From NCBI RefSeq assembly GCF_003610995.1, contig NZ_CP032543.1:2108001-2172000 (forward strand): 64,000 bases of DNA, in the 5' to 3' direction. Shown piece after piece: positions 19,659 through 29,201 of this stretch. Origin of the DNA: Streptomyces griseus subsp. griseus (GTDB lineage: Bacteria; Actinomycetota; Actinomycetes; Streptomycetales; Streptomycetaceae). The notes under the pieces were generated by a model. The model searched no databases. It was not told where the DNA came from and saw only the letters and a program-made list of their open reading frames with translations. Within the stretch, counting starts at the first letter, position 1. The number at the start of each line of letters is the position of its first letter. The translations under genes were made by a program, and so were the position numbers.

Positions 19659-20614
19659 CGCGCCCGGCGCTCCTCGTCGTGGTCGAGGAAGGCCGCCTCG
19701 AAGGAGTTGCGGGCCAGGGTGCGCAGCTGCTCCGGCTCCAGGGCGAGCGCGTCCCGTACGGCGTCGAAGTTGTCCCCGGCGTACCCGCCGAAGTAGGCGG
19801 GGTCGTCGGAGTTCACCGTGCAGAGCAGGCCCGCGGCCATCATCTCCGGCAGCGGGTGGTCCTTCAGCGTGCCGACCGTGCGCAGCCGTACGTTGGAGAG
19901 CGGGCAGAGCGTCAGCGGCACCCGGTCCGCGACCAGCCGCGCCACCAGCTCCGGGTCCTCCATGCACCGCAGCCCGTGGTCGACCCGCTCCACCCCGAGG
20001 ACGTCCAGGGCCTGGCGGATGTACTCCGGCGGCCCCTCCTCCCCCGCGTGGGCCACCTTGCGCAGGCCGAGCGCGGTGGCCGCCTCGTACACCTCCTGGA
20101 ACTTGGCGGGCGGGTGGCCGACCTCGGCGGAGTCCAGGCCGATCGCGCTGATCCGGTGGAGGTAGGGGCGGGCCGCGTCCAGGGTGCCGAGGGCGGCTTC
20201 GGCGGAGAGGTCGCGCAGGAAGCACAGGATGAGCTGGGTGGAGATGCCGTGGGTCTCCTCGCTGCGCTCCAGCGCCCGGCTCAGCCCCTCGATGACCGTG
20301 CCGATCGGGACGCCGCGAGCCGTGTGGGCCTGCGGGTCGAAGAAGATCTCGGCGTGGCGGACGCCCTGGGCGGCGGCGCGGGCGAGGTAGGCGTCGGCGA
20401 GTTCGGTGAAGTCCTCCTCCGTCCGCAACACGGCCATCAGCGCGTAGTAGAGGTCCAGGAACGACTGGAGGTCCTCGAACTGGTAGGCCCTGCGCAGCTC
20501 GTCGGTGGTGGCGTACGGCAGGGTCACCCCGTTGCGTTCGGCGAGCGCGAAGGCCAGCTCGGGTTCGAGGGTGCCTTCGATGTGGAGGTGGAGTTCTGCC
20601 TTGGGGAGGTGCAC
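19622..20614 (-). CDS. Adenine deaminase (adenosine deaminase superfamily)
   Basis: A 330-residue amidohydrolase. GTG 20614 begins VHLPKAELHLHIEGTLEPEL. True adenosine deaminases usually read H-x-H-L/x-D-G; the HxHIEGT form, together with GLDSAEVGHPPAKF and VNSDDPAYFGGY, matches the bacterial adenine deaminase group as I remember it (for example Pseudomonas PA0148). Metal ligands are the two N-terminal His, the His in KVAHAGEEGPPE, and the Asp in VNSDDPA. It would convert adenine to hypoxanthine for purine salvage. Automated annotation usually calls it adenosine deaminase. RNase Z lies 45 nt upstream on the same strand. Confidence 0.8.
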   Translation of the reverse strand: MHLPKAELHLHIEGTLEPELAFALAERNGVTLPYATTDELRRAYQFEDLQSFLDLYYALMAVLRTEEDFTELADAYLARAAAQGVRHAEIFFDPQAHTARGVPIGTVIEGLSRALERSEETHGISTQLILCFLRDLSAEAALGTLDAARPYLHRISAIGLDSAEVGHPPAKFQEVYEAATALGLRKVAHAGEEGPPEYIRQALDVLGVERVDHGLRCMEDPELVARLVADRVPLTLCPLSNVRLRTVGTLKDHPLPEMMAAGLLCTVNSDDPAYFGGYAGDNFDAVRDALALEPEQLRTLARNSFEAAFLDHDEERRARYLSEVEAYAFD

Positions 20615-20658
20615 GGTGTCTCGCAAACGGTGGTGCGGCTTTTTCGGATGGCGGTGGT

Positions 20659-21570
20659 TCAGTGGTGCCGGGGAGGGAGCGGGACTCTGATCAGGTCCTG
20701 CGCGACCGTGAGTTCGCCGTCGAACCCGGCGGCGCGCGCCTGGGTCTCGAAGAGTTCGGGGTCGCCGTAGCGCTGCGAGAAGTGGGTCAGCACCAGGTGG
20801 CGCACGCCTGACTCCTTCGCCACCCGGGCGGCCTGGCCCGCGGTCAGATGGCCGTGGTCGGTGGCGAGCTTCTCGTCCTCGTCCAGGAAGGTGGACTCGA
20901 TGACGAGCAGGTCGCACCCCTCGGCGAGCGCGTACACCCCGTCGCAGAGCCGGGTGTCCATGACGAACGCGAACCGCTGCCCGCGCCGGTGCTCGGAGAC
21001 CTGCTCCAGGGTGACGCCGCCGAGGGCGCCCGCACGCTGGAGGCGGCCGACGTCCGGTCCGGCGATGCCGTGCTCCTTGAGGAGGGCGGGCAGCATGCGG
21101 CGGCTGTCGGGCTCGGTGAGGCGGTAGCCGTACGACTCGACGGGGTGCGAGAGCTTGTGGCTGTCCAGCGTGTACGAGTCCGTGGCGGCGAGGACCCCGC
21201 CGGTTCCGGCGACCGGGGCCTGGGTCAGCTGAACGGTCTCGCGGTAGGCGGTGGCGTACCGCAGCCGGTCGAAGAAGTGCTGCCCGCTCGCCGGGTAGTG
21301 CGCGGTGACGGGGTGCGGGACCTGGTCCAGGTTGATGCGCTGGATCACCCCGGCGAGCCCGAGGGAGTGGTCGCCGTGGAAGTGGGTGACGCAGATCCGG
21401 TCGATGTCGTGCGCGGCGACCCCGGCCCGGAGCATCTGGCGCTGGGTGCCCTCGCCGGGATCGAAGAGGATGCCCTGGCCGTCCCAGCGCAGCAGATAAC
21501 CGTTGTGGTTGCGGTGCCGGGTGGGGACCTGGCTGGCGGTGCCGAGCACCACCAGCTCGCGTACGGACAT
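20659..21570 (-). CDS. rnz: Ribonuclease Z
   Basis: Metallo-beta-lactamase-fold endonuclease that cuts tRNA precursors after the discriminator base. It has 303 residues. The zinc motif [10 protein letters not shown] is at about 62-71; the N-terminal [22 protein letters not shown] and [10 protein letters not shown] strands are typical, and [26 protein letters not shown] followed by LTHFSQRY is the C-terminal metal-binding half. Conventional start [10 protein letters not shown]. Confidence 0.93.
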   Translation of the reverse strand: MSVRELVVLGTASQVPTRHRNHNGYLLRWDGQGILFDPGEGTQRQMLRAGVAAHDIDRICVTHFHGDHSLGLAGVIQRINLDQVPHPVTAHYPASGQHFFDRLRYATAYRETVQLTQAPVAGTGGVLAATDSYTLDSHKLSHPVESYGYRLTEPDSRRMLPALLKEHGIAGPDVGRLQRAGALGGVTLEQVSEHRRGQRFAFVMDTRLCDGVYALAEGCDLLVIESTFLDEDEKLATDHGHLTAGQAARVAKESGVRHLVLTHFSQRYGDPELFETQARAAGFDGELTVAQDLIRVPLPPRHH

Positions 21571-21607
21571 GGGGAAACGCTCCTGCGGTGCTGCTGTACG
21601 GGAAGGG

Positions 21608-21967
21608 TTATCCGGGCGGCCACTGGAGGCCGCGGCCCCCCAGGACGTGGGCGTGCGCGTGGAAGACGGTCTGGCCGGCGCCGGAGCCGGTGTTGAGGAT
21701 GATCCGGTAGCCGGTGGAGTCCACCTTCTCGTCGGCGGCGACAGCTCCGGCCTCGCGCAGCACGTCGGCGGCGATCTGCGGTTCGGCGGCGGCCAGCGAG
21801 GCGGCGTCCGGGTAGTGGACCTTGGGGATGACCAGGACGTGGGTCGGGGCCTGCGGGTTGATGTCGCGGAAGGCGACGGTCGTGTCGCTCTCGCGGACGA
21901 TGGTCGCCGGGATGTCCCCCGAGACGATCTTGCAGAACAGGCAGTCGGTCTGCGGCTCTCCCGCCAT
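21608..21967 (-). CDS. Histidine triad (HIT) nucleotide-binding protein
   Basis: A 119-residue HINT-type hydrolase of nucleoside phosphoramidates. It starts [31 protein letters not shown] is in the middle, and the catalytic triad His-x-His-x-His is in [11 protein letters not shown] at the C-terminus. It sits between rnz and rsmE on the same strand, with 37 and 69 nt gaps. Physiological substrate unknown. Confidence 0.93.
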   Translation of the reverse strand: MAGEPQTDCLFCKIVSGDIPATIVRESDTTVAFRDINPQAPTHVLVIPKVHYPDAASLAAAEPQIAADVLREAGAVAADEKVDSTGYRIILNTGSGAGQTVFHAHAHVLGGRGLQWPPG

Positions 21968-22036
21968 GGCGCCGGGCCTCCTCGTTCGCTGGTGATCAGT
22001 ACACGGGCATGTTAGCGCCGGTCCGCCGGCGGCCGT

Positions 22037-22783
22037 TCAGCCCCAGCGGCCGGTGCGTCCGAGCAGCAGCGCGGTCGCGGCCGTCCCCGCCGTCGACGTA
22101 CGGAGCACACTGCGGCCCAGCCGGTAGGGGCGGGCGCCCGCCTCGGCGAAGGCGGCCAGCTCCTGCGGGGAGACGCCGCCCTCGGGGCCGACGACGAGCA
22201 CGATCGTGCCGGTGGCGGGGAGTTCGGCGGTGGCGAGGGGGGTGCTGTCGTGGTCGCGGTCCTCGTGCAGGACCCCGGCGAAGTCGGCACCGGCCAGCAG
22301 CGCGGCGACCTGCTTGGTCGTCAGGGCCTCGGCCACCTCGGGGAAGCGGACACGGCGGGACTGCTTGCCCGCCTCGCGGGCCGTACTGCGCCACTTCGTC
22401 AGGGCCTTGGCCCCGCGCTCGCCCTTCCACTGGGTGATGCAGCGGGCGGCCTGCCACGGCACGATCGCGTCGACGCCGGTCTCGGTCATGGTCTCGACGG
22501 CGAGTTCGCCCCGGTCGCCCTTGGGGAGCGCCTGGACGACGGTGATGCGGGGCGTGGGCTCCGGCTCCTCGTGGATGCTTTCGACGCCGGAGACCGTCAG
22601 CCGGTCCTTGCCCTCGGCGGCCCGGACCACGCCCTCCGCCCAGTGGCCGAGCCCGTCGGTGAGGACGACGGCCTCGCCGGGCTCCAGCCGCTTCACCGAG
22701 ACGGCGTGCCGCCCTTCGGGGCCGTCGAGGACGAACTCCGGTCCGGTGGGCATCCGTTCGACGACGAAGACCGGTGCGGTCAC
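22037..22783 (-). CDS. rsmE: 16S rRNA (uracil-1498-N3)-methyltransferase
   Basis: SPOUT-class methyltransferase that modifies U1498 in the decoding region of 16S rRNA. It has 248 residues: an N-terminal PUA-like domain (VFVVERMPTGPEFVLDGPEGRHAVSV) and a C-terminal trefoil knot with IVLVVGPEGGVSPQEL and YRLGRSVLRTSTAGTAATALLLG, the SAM-binding knot. GTG 22783 overlaps the stop of the upstream nitronate monooxygenase gene by 4 nt (GTGA) and has GAGGAG upstream. In many actinobacteria it is close to dnaJ-hrcA, as here. Confidence 0.95.
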   Translation of the reverse strand: MTAPVFVVERMPTGPEFVLDGPEGRHAVSVKRLEPGEAVVLTDGLGHWAEGVVRAAEGKDRLTVSGVESIHEEPEPTPRITVVQALPKGDRGELAVETMTETGVDAIVPWQAARCITQWKGERGAKALTKWRSTAREAGKQSRRVRFPEVAEALTTKQVAALLAGADFAGVLHEDRDHDSTPLATAELPATGTIVLVVGPEGGVSPQELAAFAEAGARPYRLGRSVLRTSTAGTAATALLLGRTGRWG

Positions 22784-23853
22784 CGGGTGCTCCTCGTGCT
22801 CAGGGCCGCGCGGGCGGCCTCCAGTTCGTCGGCGAGCAGCTCGATCAGCTCGCCGACCGGCAGTTCGCGGGCCATCCGGTGGCCCTGCCCGGCCCACAGG
22901 GCCATGCCCTGGGCATCCCCGGCCTTGGCGGCGGCCTGACGCAGCCCGGTGGTCAGGTAGTGGACCTGGGGGTAGGCGGCGGGGGCGTACGGGCCGTGTT
23001 CGCGGATGAACCGGTTGACCAGGCCGCGCGCGGGGCGGCCGGAGAAGGCGCGGGTCAGCTCGGTGCGGACGAAGAGCGGGTTGGTCAGGGCCTGCTTGTG
23101 CAGCAGGTGGGCGCCGGACTCGGGGCAGATCAGGAAGGCGGTGCCGAGCTGGGCGGCGTCCGCACCGGCCGCGAGGACGGCGGCGATCTGGGAGCCGCGC
23201 ATCAGGCCGCCGGTGGCGACGATGGGGATCTGCACGGTCTCGCGGACCTGGGTGACGAGGGTGAGCAGCCCGGTGCCGGTGTGGTCGGCCTGCGGGTCGT
23301 CGCGGTGGGTGGACTGGTGGCCGCCCGCCTCGACGCCCTGAGCGCAGACGGCGTCGGCGCCCGCCCACTGCGCCGCCTGGGCCTCCTCGGCGGAGGTGAC
23401 GGTCACGATGGTGTACGTCCCCGCCTTGGCGAAGGCGTCCAGGGTGTCGCGGGTGGGGCAGCCGAAGGTGAAGGAGACCACCGGGACGGGGTCCTCCAGC
23501 AGGATGGCGACCTTCGCCTCGTACCCGTCGTCGCCGCTGCTGTCGGGGTCGCCGAGCGGGGTCTCGTACCAGGTGGCCTCACCGGCCAGTTGGTGGCGGT
23601 AGACCTCGACGGCGCTGGGGTCGCCGAGCGCGGGCTGCGGCATGAAGAGGTTGACGCCGAACGGGCCGCCGGTGAGCCGGCGCAGCTGTTTGATCTCGTT
23701 GTACATGCCGTCCGCCGTCTTGTACCCGGCGGCGAGGAACCCGAGCCCGCCCGCCTCGGCGACGGCCGCGGCGAGCTGAGGTCCGGAAGCGCCGCCCGCC
23801 ATGGGGGCCTGCACGATCGGATACCGGCAGAGATCGGTCAACGCGGAGGACAT
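22780..23853 (-). CDS. Nitronate monooxygenase (2-nitropropane dioxygenase family)
   Basis: FMN-dependent TIM-barrel enzyme of 357 residues that oxidises alkyl nitronates, or a relative in fatty-acid metabolism. It begins CRYPIVQAPMAGGASGPQLAAAVAEAGGLGFLAAGYK, the typical first strand. The FMN phosphate site is around QGVEAGGHQSTHRDD, where the His is the candidate catalytic base, and VATGGLMRGSQIAAVLAAGADAAQLGTAFL follows. ATG 23853 starts the conserved region; GTG 23880 is possible. It is translationally coupled to rsmE. Confidence 0.88.
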   Translation of the reverse strand: MSSALTDLCRYPIVQAPMAGGASGPQLAAAVAEAGGLGFLAAGYKTADGMYNEIKQLRRLTGGPFGVNLFMPQPALGDPSAVEVYRHQLAGEATWYETPLGDPDSSGDDGYEAKVAILLEDPVPVVSFTFGCPTRDTLDAFAKAGTYTIVTVTSAEEAQAAQWAGADAVCAQGVEAGGHQSTHRDDPQADHTGTGLLTLVTQVRETVQIPIVATGGLMRGSQIAAVLAAGADAAQLGTAFLICPESGAHLLHKQALTNPLFVRTELTRAFSGRPARGLVNRFIREHGPYAPAAYPQVHYLTTGLRQAAAKAGDAQGMALWAGQGHRMARELPVGELIELLADELEAARAALSTRSTR

Positions 23854-23928
23854 GACCGCATCGTGCCACGTTCGCCGCACAGGGCCGAATCAGCCAGCGC
23901 CCGGTGTGACCGGATCTCCCACAGAACG

Positions 23929-23967
23929 CCGCACCGCCCACCGGCGGGTAACCGGTGGGCGGTGCGG
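23929..23967 (-). terminator. Terminator hairpin after hrcA-dnaJ
   Basis: A perfect 16-bp inverted repeat (CCGCACCGCCCACCGG and its complement) with a 7-nt loop lies 18 nt beyond the dnaJ stop. Confidence 0.88.
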
Positions 23968-23985
23968 TGAAAGGCGGAAAACGGT

Positions 23986-25122
23986 TCAACGGCCGTTGAA
24001 AGCGTCCTTCAGCCGGGAGAAGAGGCCCTGCTGACCTGGCTGAAACTGGCCCAGGGGCCGCTCTTCGCCGCGCAGCTTGGAGAGCTCCCGCAGGAGCCGC
24101 TCCTGCTCCGCGTCGAGTTTGGAGGGGGTCATGACCTCGACGTGCACGATGAGGTCGCCCCGGCCGCCGCCGCGCAGGTGGGTGATGCCCCGCCCGTGCA
24201 GGGGGACGGACTGGCCGGACTGGGTGCCGGGCCGGATGTCGATCTCCTCGACGCCGTCCAGGGTCTCCAGCGGGCACTTCGTGCCGAGGGCGGCCGCGGT
24301 CATCGGGATGGTGACCGTGCAGTGCAGATCGTCGCCGCGCCGCTGGAAGACGGAGTGCGGCAGCTCGTGGATCTCGACGTACAGGTCCCCGGGCGGGCCG
24401 CCGCCGGGGCCGACCTCGCCCTCACCGGCGAGCTGGATGCGGGTGCCGTTGTCGACGCCCGCCGGGATCTTGACCGTGAGCGTGCGGCGCGAGCGGATGC
24501 GGCCGTCACCGGCGCACTCCGGGCACGGCGTCGGCACGACCGTACCGAAGCCCTGGCACTGCGGGCAGGGCCGCGAGGTCATGACCTGGCCCAGGAAGGA
24601 CCGGGTGACCTGCGAGACCTCACCACGGCCGCGGCACATGTCACAGGTCTGGGCGGAGGTGCCGGGGGCCGCGCCCTCGCCGCTGCACGTGTTGCAGACG
24701 ACCGCCGTGTCGACCTGGATGTCCTTGGTGGTGCCGAAGGCCGCCTCGGCGAGGTCGATCTCCAGGCGGATCATGGCGTCCTGGCCGCGCCGGGTGCGCG
24801 AGCGGGGCCCGCGCTGCGAGGCCGTTCCGAAGAACGCGTCCATGATGTCGGAGAAGTTGCCGAAACCGCCGGCTCCGAAACCGCCCGCGCCGCCGCCCCC
24901 GTTGGCGGAGAGCGGGTCGCCGCCGAGGTCGTAGACCTGCTTCTTCTGCGGGTCCGAGAGCACCTCGTAAGCGGCGTTGATCTCCTTGAACCGCTCCTGG
25001 GTCTTCGGATCGGGATTGACATCCGGGTGCAGCTCGCGTGCGAGCCGACGGAATGCCTTCTTGATCTCGTCCTGAGATGCGTCGCGGCGTACGCCGAGTA
25101 CGGCGTAGTAGTCCGTGGCCAC
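23986..25122 (-). CDS. dnaJ: Chaperone DnaJ (DnaJ2 type)
   Basis: Hsp40 co-chaperone that stimulates DnaK ATPase and binds unfolded clients. It has 378 residues: J domain with HPD in RELHPDVNPD, Gly/Phe-rich linker (GGGGAGGFGAGGFGNF), four Cys zinc repeats (CNTCSGEG, CDMCRGRG, CPQCQGFG, CPECAGDG) and the client-binding C-terminal beta domains. GTG 25122 directly abuts the hrcA TAA stop; GGAG inside the hrcA end is 6 nt upstream. Its linkage to hrcA marks it as the HrcA-regulated paralogue, separate from the dnaK operon copy. Confidence 0.95.
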   Translation of the reverse strand: MATDYYAVLGVRRDASQDEIKKAFRRLARELHPDVNPDPKTQERFKEINAAYEVLSDPQKKQVYDLGGDPLSANGGGGAGGFGAGGFGNFSDIMDAFFGTASQRGPRSRTRRGQDAMIRLEIDLAEAAFGTTKDIQVDTAVVCNTCSGEGAAPGTSAQTCDMCRGRGEVSQVTRSFLGQVMTSRPCPQCQGFGTVVPTPCPECAGDGRIRSRRTLTVKIPAGVDNGTRIQLAGEGEVGPGGGPPGDLYVEIHELPHSVFQRRGDDLHCTVTIPMTAAALGTKCPLETLDGVEEIDIRPGTQSGQSVPLHGRGITHLRGGGRGDLIVHVEVMTPSKLDAEQERLLRELSKLRGEERPLGQFQPGQQGLFSRLKDAFNGR

Positions 25123-26139
25123 TTACGACTCCGCCAGGATCTGTCCGACGTAACGTGCCACTGCGCGTACCGCTCCCATCGTTCCGGGGTAGTCCATGCG
25201 GGTCGGTCCGACCACGCCGAGTTTGGCGACTGCCTCGTCGCCCGAACCGTAGCCGACCGCGACGACGGACGTGGACGTGAGGCCCTCGTGGGCGTTCTCG
25301 TGCCCGATCCGCACGGTCATGGCTGAGTCCGTGGCCTCACCGAGCAGCTTCAGCAGGACGACCTGCTCCTCCAGTGCTTCCAGCACCGGCCGGATCATCA
25401 CAGGGAAGTCGTGCCCGAAGCGGGTGAGGTTGGAGGTGCCGCCGATCATCAGCCGCTCCTCCGTCTCCTCGACCAGGGTTTCGAGGAGGGTGGAAAGGAC
25501 CGTGGAAACCGTTCCCCGGTCCTCGCTGTCGAAGGATTCCGGCAGCTCCCGCACCAGCCGCGGGACATCCGCGAAGCGGCGTCCGACGACCCGGCTGTTG
25601 AGCCGGGCCCGCAGATCCGCGAGCGATGCCTCGCCGAAGGGCGCGGGGCAGTCGATCATACGCTGTTCGACCCGGCCGGTGTCCGTGATCAGGACCAGCA
25701 TCAGCCGGGCGGGGGCGAGCGAGAGCAGCTCCACGTGCCGGACCGTGGAACGGGTCAGCGAGGGGTACTGCACGACCGCGACCTGCCGGGTCAGCTGCGC
25801 GAGCAGCCGCACGGTCCGGCCGACCACGTCGTCGAGGTCGACCGCGCCGTCGAGGAAGTTCTGGATGGCCCGGCGCTCGGGCGAGGAGAGCGGCTTGACG
25901 CCGGCGAGCTTGTCGACGAAGAGGCGGTACCCCTTGTCGGTGGGGATGCGTCCCGCGCTCGTGTGCGGCTGGGCGATGAAGCCCTCGTCCTCCAGCACCG
26001 CCATGTCGTTGCGGACGGTGGCCGGGGAGACGCCCAGCTGGTGCCGCTCCGTGAGCGCCTTGGAGCCGACGGGCTCCTCGGTGCCGACGTAGTCCTGGAC
26101 GATGGCGCGCAGCACTTCGAGTCTGCGTTCGCTGAGCAT
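25123..26139 (-). CDS. hrcA: Heat-inducible transcription repressor HrcA
   Basis: A 338-residue repressor of class I heat-shock genes that binds CIRCE. The N-terminal winged helix is [28 protein letters not shown] and [35 protein letters not shown]; the C-terminal GAF-like domain includes [29 protein letters not shown] lies 7 nt before ATG 26139. A CIRCE element 51 nt upstream shows autoregulation, with dnaJ immediately downstream as second gene. Confidence 0.97.
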   Translation of the reverse strand: MLSERRLEVLRAIVQDYVGTEEPVGSKALTERHQLGVSPATVRNDMAVLEDEGFIAQPHTSAGRIPTDKGYRLFVDKLAGVKPLSSPERRAIQNFLDGAVDLDDVVGRTVRLLAQLTRQVAVVQYPSLTRSTVRHVELLSLAPARLMLVLITDTGRVEQRMIDCPAPFGEASLADLRARLNSRVVGRRFADVPRLVRELPESFDSEDRGTVSTVLSTLLETLVEETEERLMIGGTSNLTRFGHDFPVMIRPVLEALEEQVVLLKLLGEATDSAMTVRIGHENAHEGLTSTSVVAVGYGSGDEAVAKLGVVGPTRMDYPGTMGAVRAVARYVGQILAES

Positions 26140-26189
26140 GGCGCACACCTCCAGCTGTCGTTCTCCGGTGTCTGACGTCCGGTCTCCGT

Positions 26190-26216
26190 CTGGCACTCGG
26201 TGCGTATGAGTGCCAG
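26190..26216. promoter_or_regulatory. CIRCE operator for HrcA
   Basis: CTGGCACTC-N9-GAGTGCCAG, a perfect 9-bp inverted repeat with the canonical 9-nt spacer, matching the CIRCE consensus TTAGCACTC-N9-GAGTGCTAA except at the outer bases. It lies upstream of hrcA (minus) and 100 nt before the divergent MBL gene. Confidence 0.95.
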
Positions 26217-26316
26217 CTACCCACCGGTCAGTGTACGGGGGTGGGGTGGGGCCTGGGCAAGGGCGACCGGCCACGCCGCCGCCGGACCGTGCGGGTGGCC
26301 CCGATAGCGTCGTCCC

Positions 26317-27048
26317 ATGGACGTCTCTTGGGAAGACTTCGACTGGGAGCGGTTGGGCCACGGTATCGGGCGGCGCCGCCTGCCGGGCTGGGACGCCACC
26401 GCCGCGCTGGTGGCCGGGAGCGACGGGGTGCTGCTGTACGACACCGGGTCGACCCTGCGCGAGGGCGTGGAGCTGCGGAGGCAGGCCGAGGCGCTGCTCG
26501 GCCGGAGGGTGACGCATGTCGCACTGAGCCACCCGCACTTCGACCATGTGCTGGGGGCGGCGGCGTTCGCCGGGGCGCAGGTGTACGGGGCGGTGGGCAT
26601 CGGCGCCCTGCTGCGGCGCTCGGCGGACGAGCTGACCGGGTCGGCCGTACGCCACGGCCTCGCGGAGGAGGAGGCGCACCGGGCGGTGGACACGCTGGTG
26701 GTGCCGCACCACGAGGTGACCGGCGAGTGGACCCTCGACCTGGGCGGCGGCCGCCAGGTGCTGCTGGCCAACGTGGGCCCGGGGCACAGCGGCCACGACC
26801 TCGCGGTGCTGGTCCCGGGCGTCGAGGGCGAGCCTCCGGTGGTGCTCTGCGGGGACCTGGTGGAGGAGTCGGGCGAACCGCAGGCGGGCCGGGACGCGAT
26901 CCCCTCCCGCTGGCCCGCCGCCCTGGACCGGCTCCTGGAGCTGGGTGGCGAGGACGCGGTGTACGTACCGGGGCACGGGGCGGTGGTGGACGCGGCGTTC
27001 CTCCGGGCCCAGCGGGCGGCACTGGCGGAGCGGTTCGGGGCGGGGTGA
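26317..27048 (+). CDS. MBL-fold metallo-hydrolase
   Basis: A 243-residue metallo-beta-lactamase-fold hydrolase. The zinc ligands are visible in HPHFDHVLG (about 71-79), GPGHSGHD (about 151-158), the CGDLVEE strand and PGHGAVVD near the C-terminus. There is no signal peptide. The layout resembles general cytoplasmic MBL hydrolases; the substrate is not predictable. It is divergent from hrcA, and DUF3097 follows after 16 nt, so the two may be an operon. Confidence 0.9.
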   Translation: MDVSWEDFDWERLGHGIGRRRLPGWDATAALVAGSDGVLLYDTGSTLREGVELRRQAEALLGRRVTHVALSHPHFDHVLGAAAFAGAQVYGAVGIGALLRRSADELTGSAVRHGLAEEEAHRAVDTLVVPHHEVTGEWTLDLGGGRQVLLANVGPGHSGHDLAVLVPGVEGEPPVVLCGDLVEESGEPQAGRDAIPSRWPAALDRLLELGGEDAVYVPGHGAVVDAAFLRAQRAALAERFGAG

Positions 27049-27064
27049 GGATTATCGTCTGCGC

Positions 27065-27886
27065 ATGCGCAGCTACCAGCCGGACCTGACCCCGCCGTGG
27101 AAGAGGTCCGCCCCCGTGCCCGAGGTCCCCGCCGAACCCGATCTGGTCGTGGAGGAGGTCGCCACCGGCTTCTGCGGGGCGGTGATCCGCTGCGAGAAGA
27201 CGGCCCAGGGCCCGACGGTGACCCTGGAGGACCGCTTCGGCAAGCACCGGGTCTTCCCGATGGAGCCCCGCGCCTTCCTGCTGGAGGGCAAGGTGGTCAC
27301 GCTGGTGCGCCCGGGGCCCGGAGGTCCGGTGCGCCCCTCCCGTACGGCCTCCGGCTCGGTGGCGGTGCCCGGCGCGCGGGCCCGGGTGGCGCGGGCGGGG
27401 CGGATCTATGTGGAGGGCCGGCACGACGCCGAGCTGGTGGAGCGGGTCTGGGGCGACGACCTGCGCATCGAGGGCGTGGTGGTGGAGTACCTGGAGGGCA
27501 TCGACGACCTCCCGGCCATCGTGGGCGAGTTCTCCCCGGGGCCGGACGCCCGGCTCGGGGTGCTGGTGGACCACCTGGTGGCCGGCTCCAAGGAGTCCCG
27601 GCTCGCGGCGCAGGTCTCGGACCCGCATGTGCTGGTGGTGGGCCACCCGTACATCGACGTGTGGGAGGCCGTGAAGCCGTCGTCGGTGGGGATCGGGGCG
27701 TGGCCGGTGGTGCCGCGCGGCCAGGACTGGAAGACGGGGGTGTGCCGGGCGCTGGGCTGGCCGGAGAACACCGGGGCGGCCTGGCAGCACATCCTGTCCA
27801 AGGTGCACAGCTACAAGGACCTGGAGCCGCAGCTGCTGGGGAGGGTCGAAGAGCTGATCGACTTCGTGACCGCCGTCCCGGACTGA
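27065..27886 (+). CDS. DUF3097 family protein
   Basis: A 273-residue actinobacterial protein of unknown function, recognised from MRSYQPDLTPPWKRS and the central IYVEGRHDAELVERVWGDDLRIEGVVVEYLEG block. The IYVEG-x2-D-A-E-L strand, followed by a GVLVDHLVAGSKESR strand, looks like a Toprim-type fold (conserved Glu then Asp), as in primases and small nucleases. This is inference from motif shape. ATG 27065 follows the MBL stop by 16 nt without a clear ribosome binding site. Confidence 0.88.
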   Translation: MRSYQPDLTPPWKRSAPVPEVPAEPDLVVEEVATGFCGAVIRCEKTAQGPTVTLEDRFGKHRVFPMEPRAFLLEGKVVTLVRPGPGGPVRPSRTASGSVAVPGARARVARAGRIYVEGRHDAELVERVWGDDLRIEGVVVEYLEGIDDLPAIVGEFSPGPDARLGVLVDHLVAGSKESRLAAQVSDPHVLVVGHPYIDVWEAVKPSSVGIGAWPVVPRGQDWKTGVCRALGWPENTGAAWQHILSKVHSYKDLEPQLLGRVEELIDFVTAVPD

Positions 27887-27907
27887 TCCCAGGCGCGGCC
27901 CAGCGGT

Positions 27908-29140
27908 TCAGTCCACCAGGTCCCGCACCACCGCGTCGGCCAGGAGCCGCCCCCGCAGGGTGAGGACCGCGCGGCCCTCCTCGTACGGAAGCGGTTCGAG
28001 GAGCCCGTCGGTCAGCGCGCGGCGGGAGGCGGCGAGGCCGTCGGGTTTCAGGAGGGTGAGCGGGCAGCCCTCGCGGAGCCGGAGCTCCAGCAGGATGCGC
28101 TCCACCCGGCGGTCCTCCTCGGCCAGGATCTCCCGGCCCGCGCCCGGTGAGCGCCCCTCGGAGAGTGCCTGGGCGTACGCGCCCGGGTGCTTGACGTTCC
28201 ACCAGCGGACCCCGCCGACGTGGCTGTGGGCGCCGGGGCCAGCGCCCCACCAGTCGGCGCCGCGCCAGTACAGCTCGTTGTGGAGGCAGCGGCCGGCTTC
28301 GGTGGTGGCCCAGTTGGAGACCTCGTACCACTCGAAACCGGCGGCGGCGAAGGCCTCGTCCGCGATCAGATAGCGGTCGGCGTGCGCGTCTTCGTCGGTC
28401 ATCGGGATCTCGCCGCGCCGGATGCGGCGGGCGAGCTGGGTGCCCTCCTCGACGATCAGCGCGTACGCGGAGATGTGGTCGGGGCCCGCGCCGATCGCCG
28501 CGTCGAGGGTGGCCCGCCAGTCGTCGTCGGACTCGCCGGGCGTGCCGTAGATCAGGTCCAGGTTGACGTGGTCGAAGCCCGCCGCCCGCGCCTCGGCGAC
28601 GCAGGCCTCGGGGCGGCCGGGGGTGTGGGTGCGGTCCAGGATCTTCAGGACGTGCTGCTTGGCGCTCTGCATGCCGAAGGAGACCCGGTTGAAGCCGCCC
28701 TCGCGCAGGGCGGAGAGGTAGGCCGGGTCGACGGACTCCGGGTTCGCCTCGGTGGTGATCTCCGCGTCCTCCGCGAGCCCGAACTCCTCCTTGATCGATG
28801 CCAGCATCCGTACGAGATCGGCTGCGGGCAGGAGCGTGGGCGTGCCGCCGCCGACGAAGACCGTGCGGACCGGGCGCGGGTCGTCGCCGAGGACCTTGCG
28901 GGCCTGGCGGACCTCCTCGATCAGGTGGGCGGCGTAGTTGTCGCGGGAGGCGAGGGCGCCGCCGGAGCCGCGCAGCTCGGTGGCGGTGTAGGTGTTGAAG
29001 TCGCAGTAGCCGCAGCGGGTGGCGCAGTACGGGACGTGCAGGTAGAAGCCGAGCGGGCGGTCGGCTGCGCCTTCCAGGGCGTGGCGGGGCAGCGCCCCGT
29101 CGTCGGGCACGGGCTCACCATCGGGCAGTACGGAAGGCAT
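27908..29140 (-). CDS. hemW: Radical SAM heme chaperone HemW
   Basis: A 410-residue homologue of oxygen-independent coproporphyrinogen oxidase that acts as a heme chaperone for respiratory enzymes. The radical-SAM cluster motif C-x3-C-x2-C is in YLHVPYCATRCGYCDFNTY. VFVGGGTPTLLPAADL and ITTEANPES are the glycine-rich SAM-binding motifs, and the C-terminal HemN domain ends LADAVVRDLVD. True HemN carries an extra N-terminal residue set that is missing here. ATG 29140 is preferred over ATG 29149. It converges on the DUF3097 gene. Confidence 0.94.
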   Translation of the reverse strand: MPSVLPDGEPVPDDGALPRHALEGAADRPLGFYLHVPYCATRCGYCDFNTYTATELRGSGGALASRDNYAAHLIEEVRQARKVLGDDPRPVRTVFVGGGTPTLLPAADLVRMLASIKEEFGLAEDAEITTEANPESVDPAYLSALREGGFNRVSFGMQSAKQHVLKILDRTHTPGRPEACVAEARAAGFDHVNLDLIYGTPGESDDDWRATLDAAIGAGPDHISAYALIVEEGTQLARRIRRGEIPMTDEDAHADRYLIADEAFAAAGFEWYEVSNWATTEAGRCLHNELYWRGADWWGAGPGAHSHVGGVRWWNVKHPGAYAQALSEGRSPGAGREILAEEDRRVERILLELRLREGCPLTLLKPDGLAASRRALTDGLLEPLPYEEGRAVLTLRGRLLADAVVRDLVD

Positions 29141-29201
29141 ACCGACCATTGTCGCTCGCCCCGGAGGTCTCCCCGACCGGGCGGCTCTTCGCGGACGTGC
29201 C

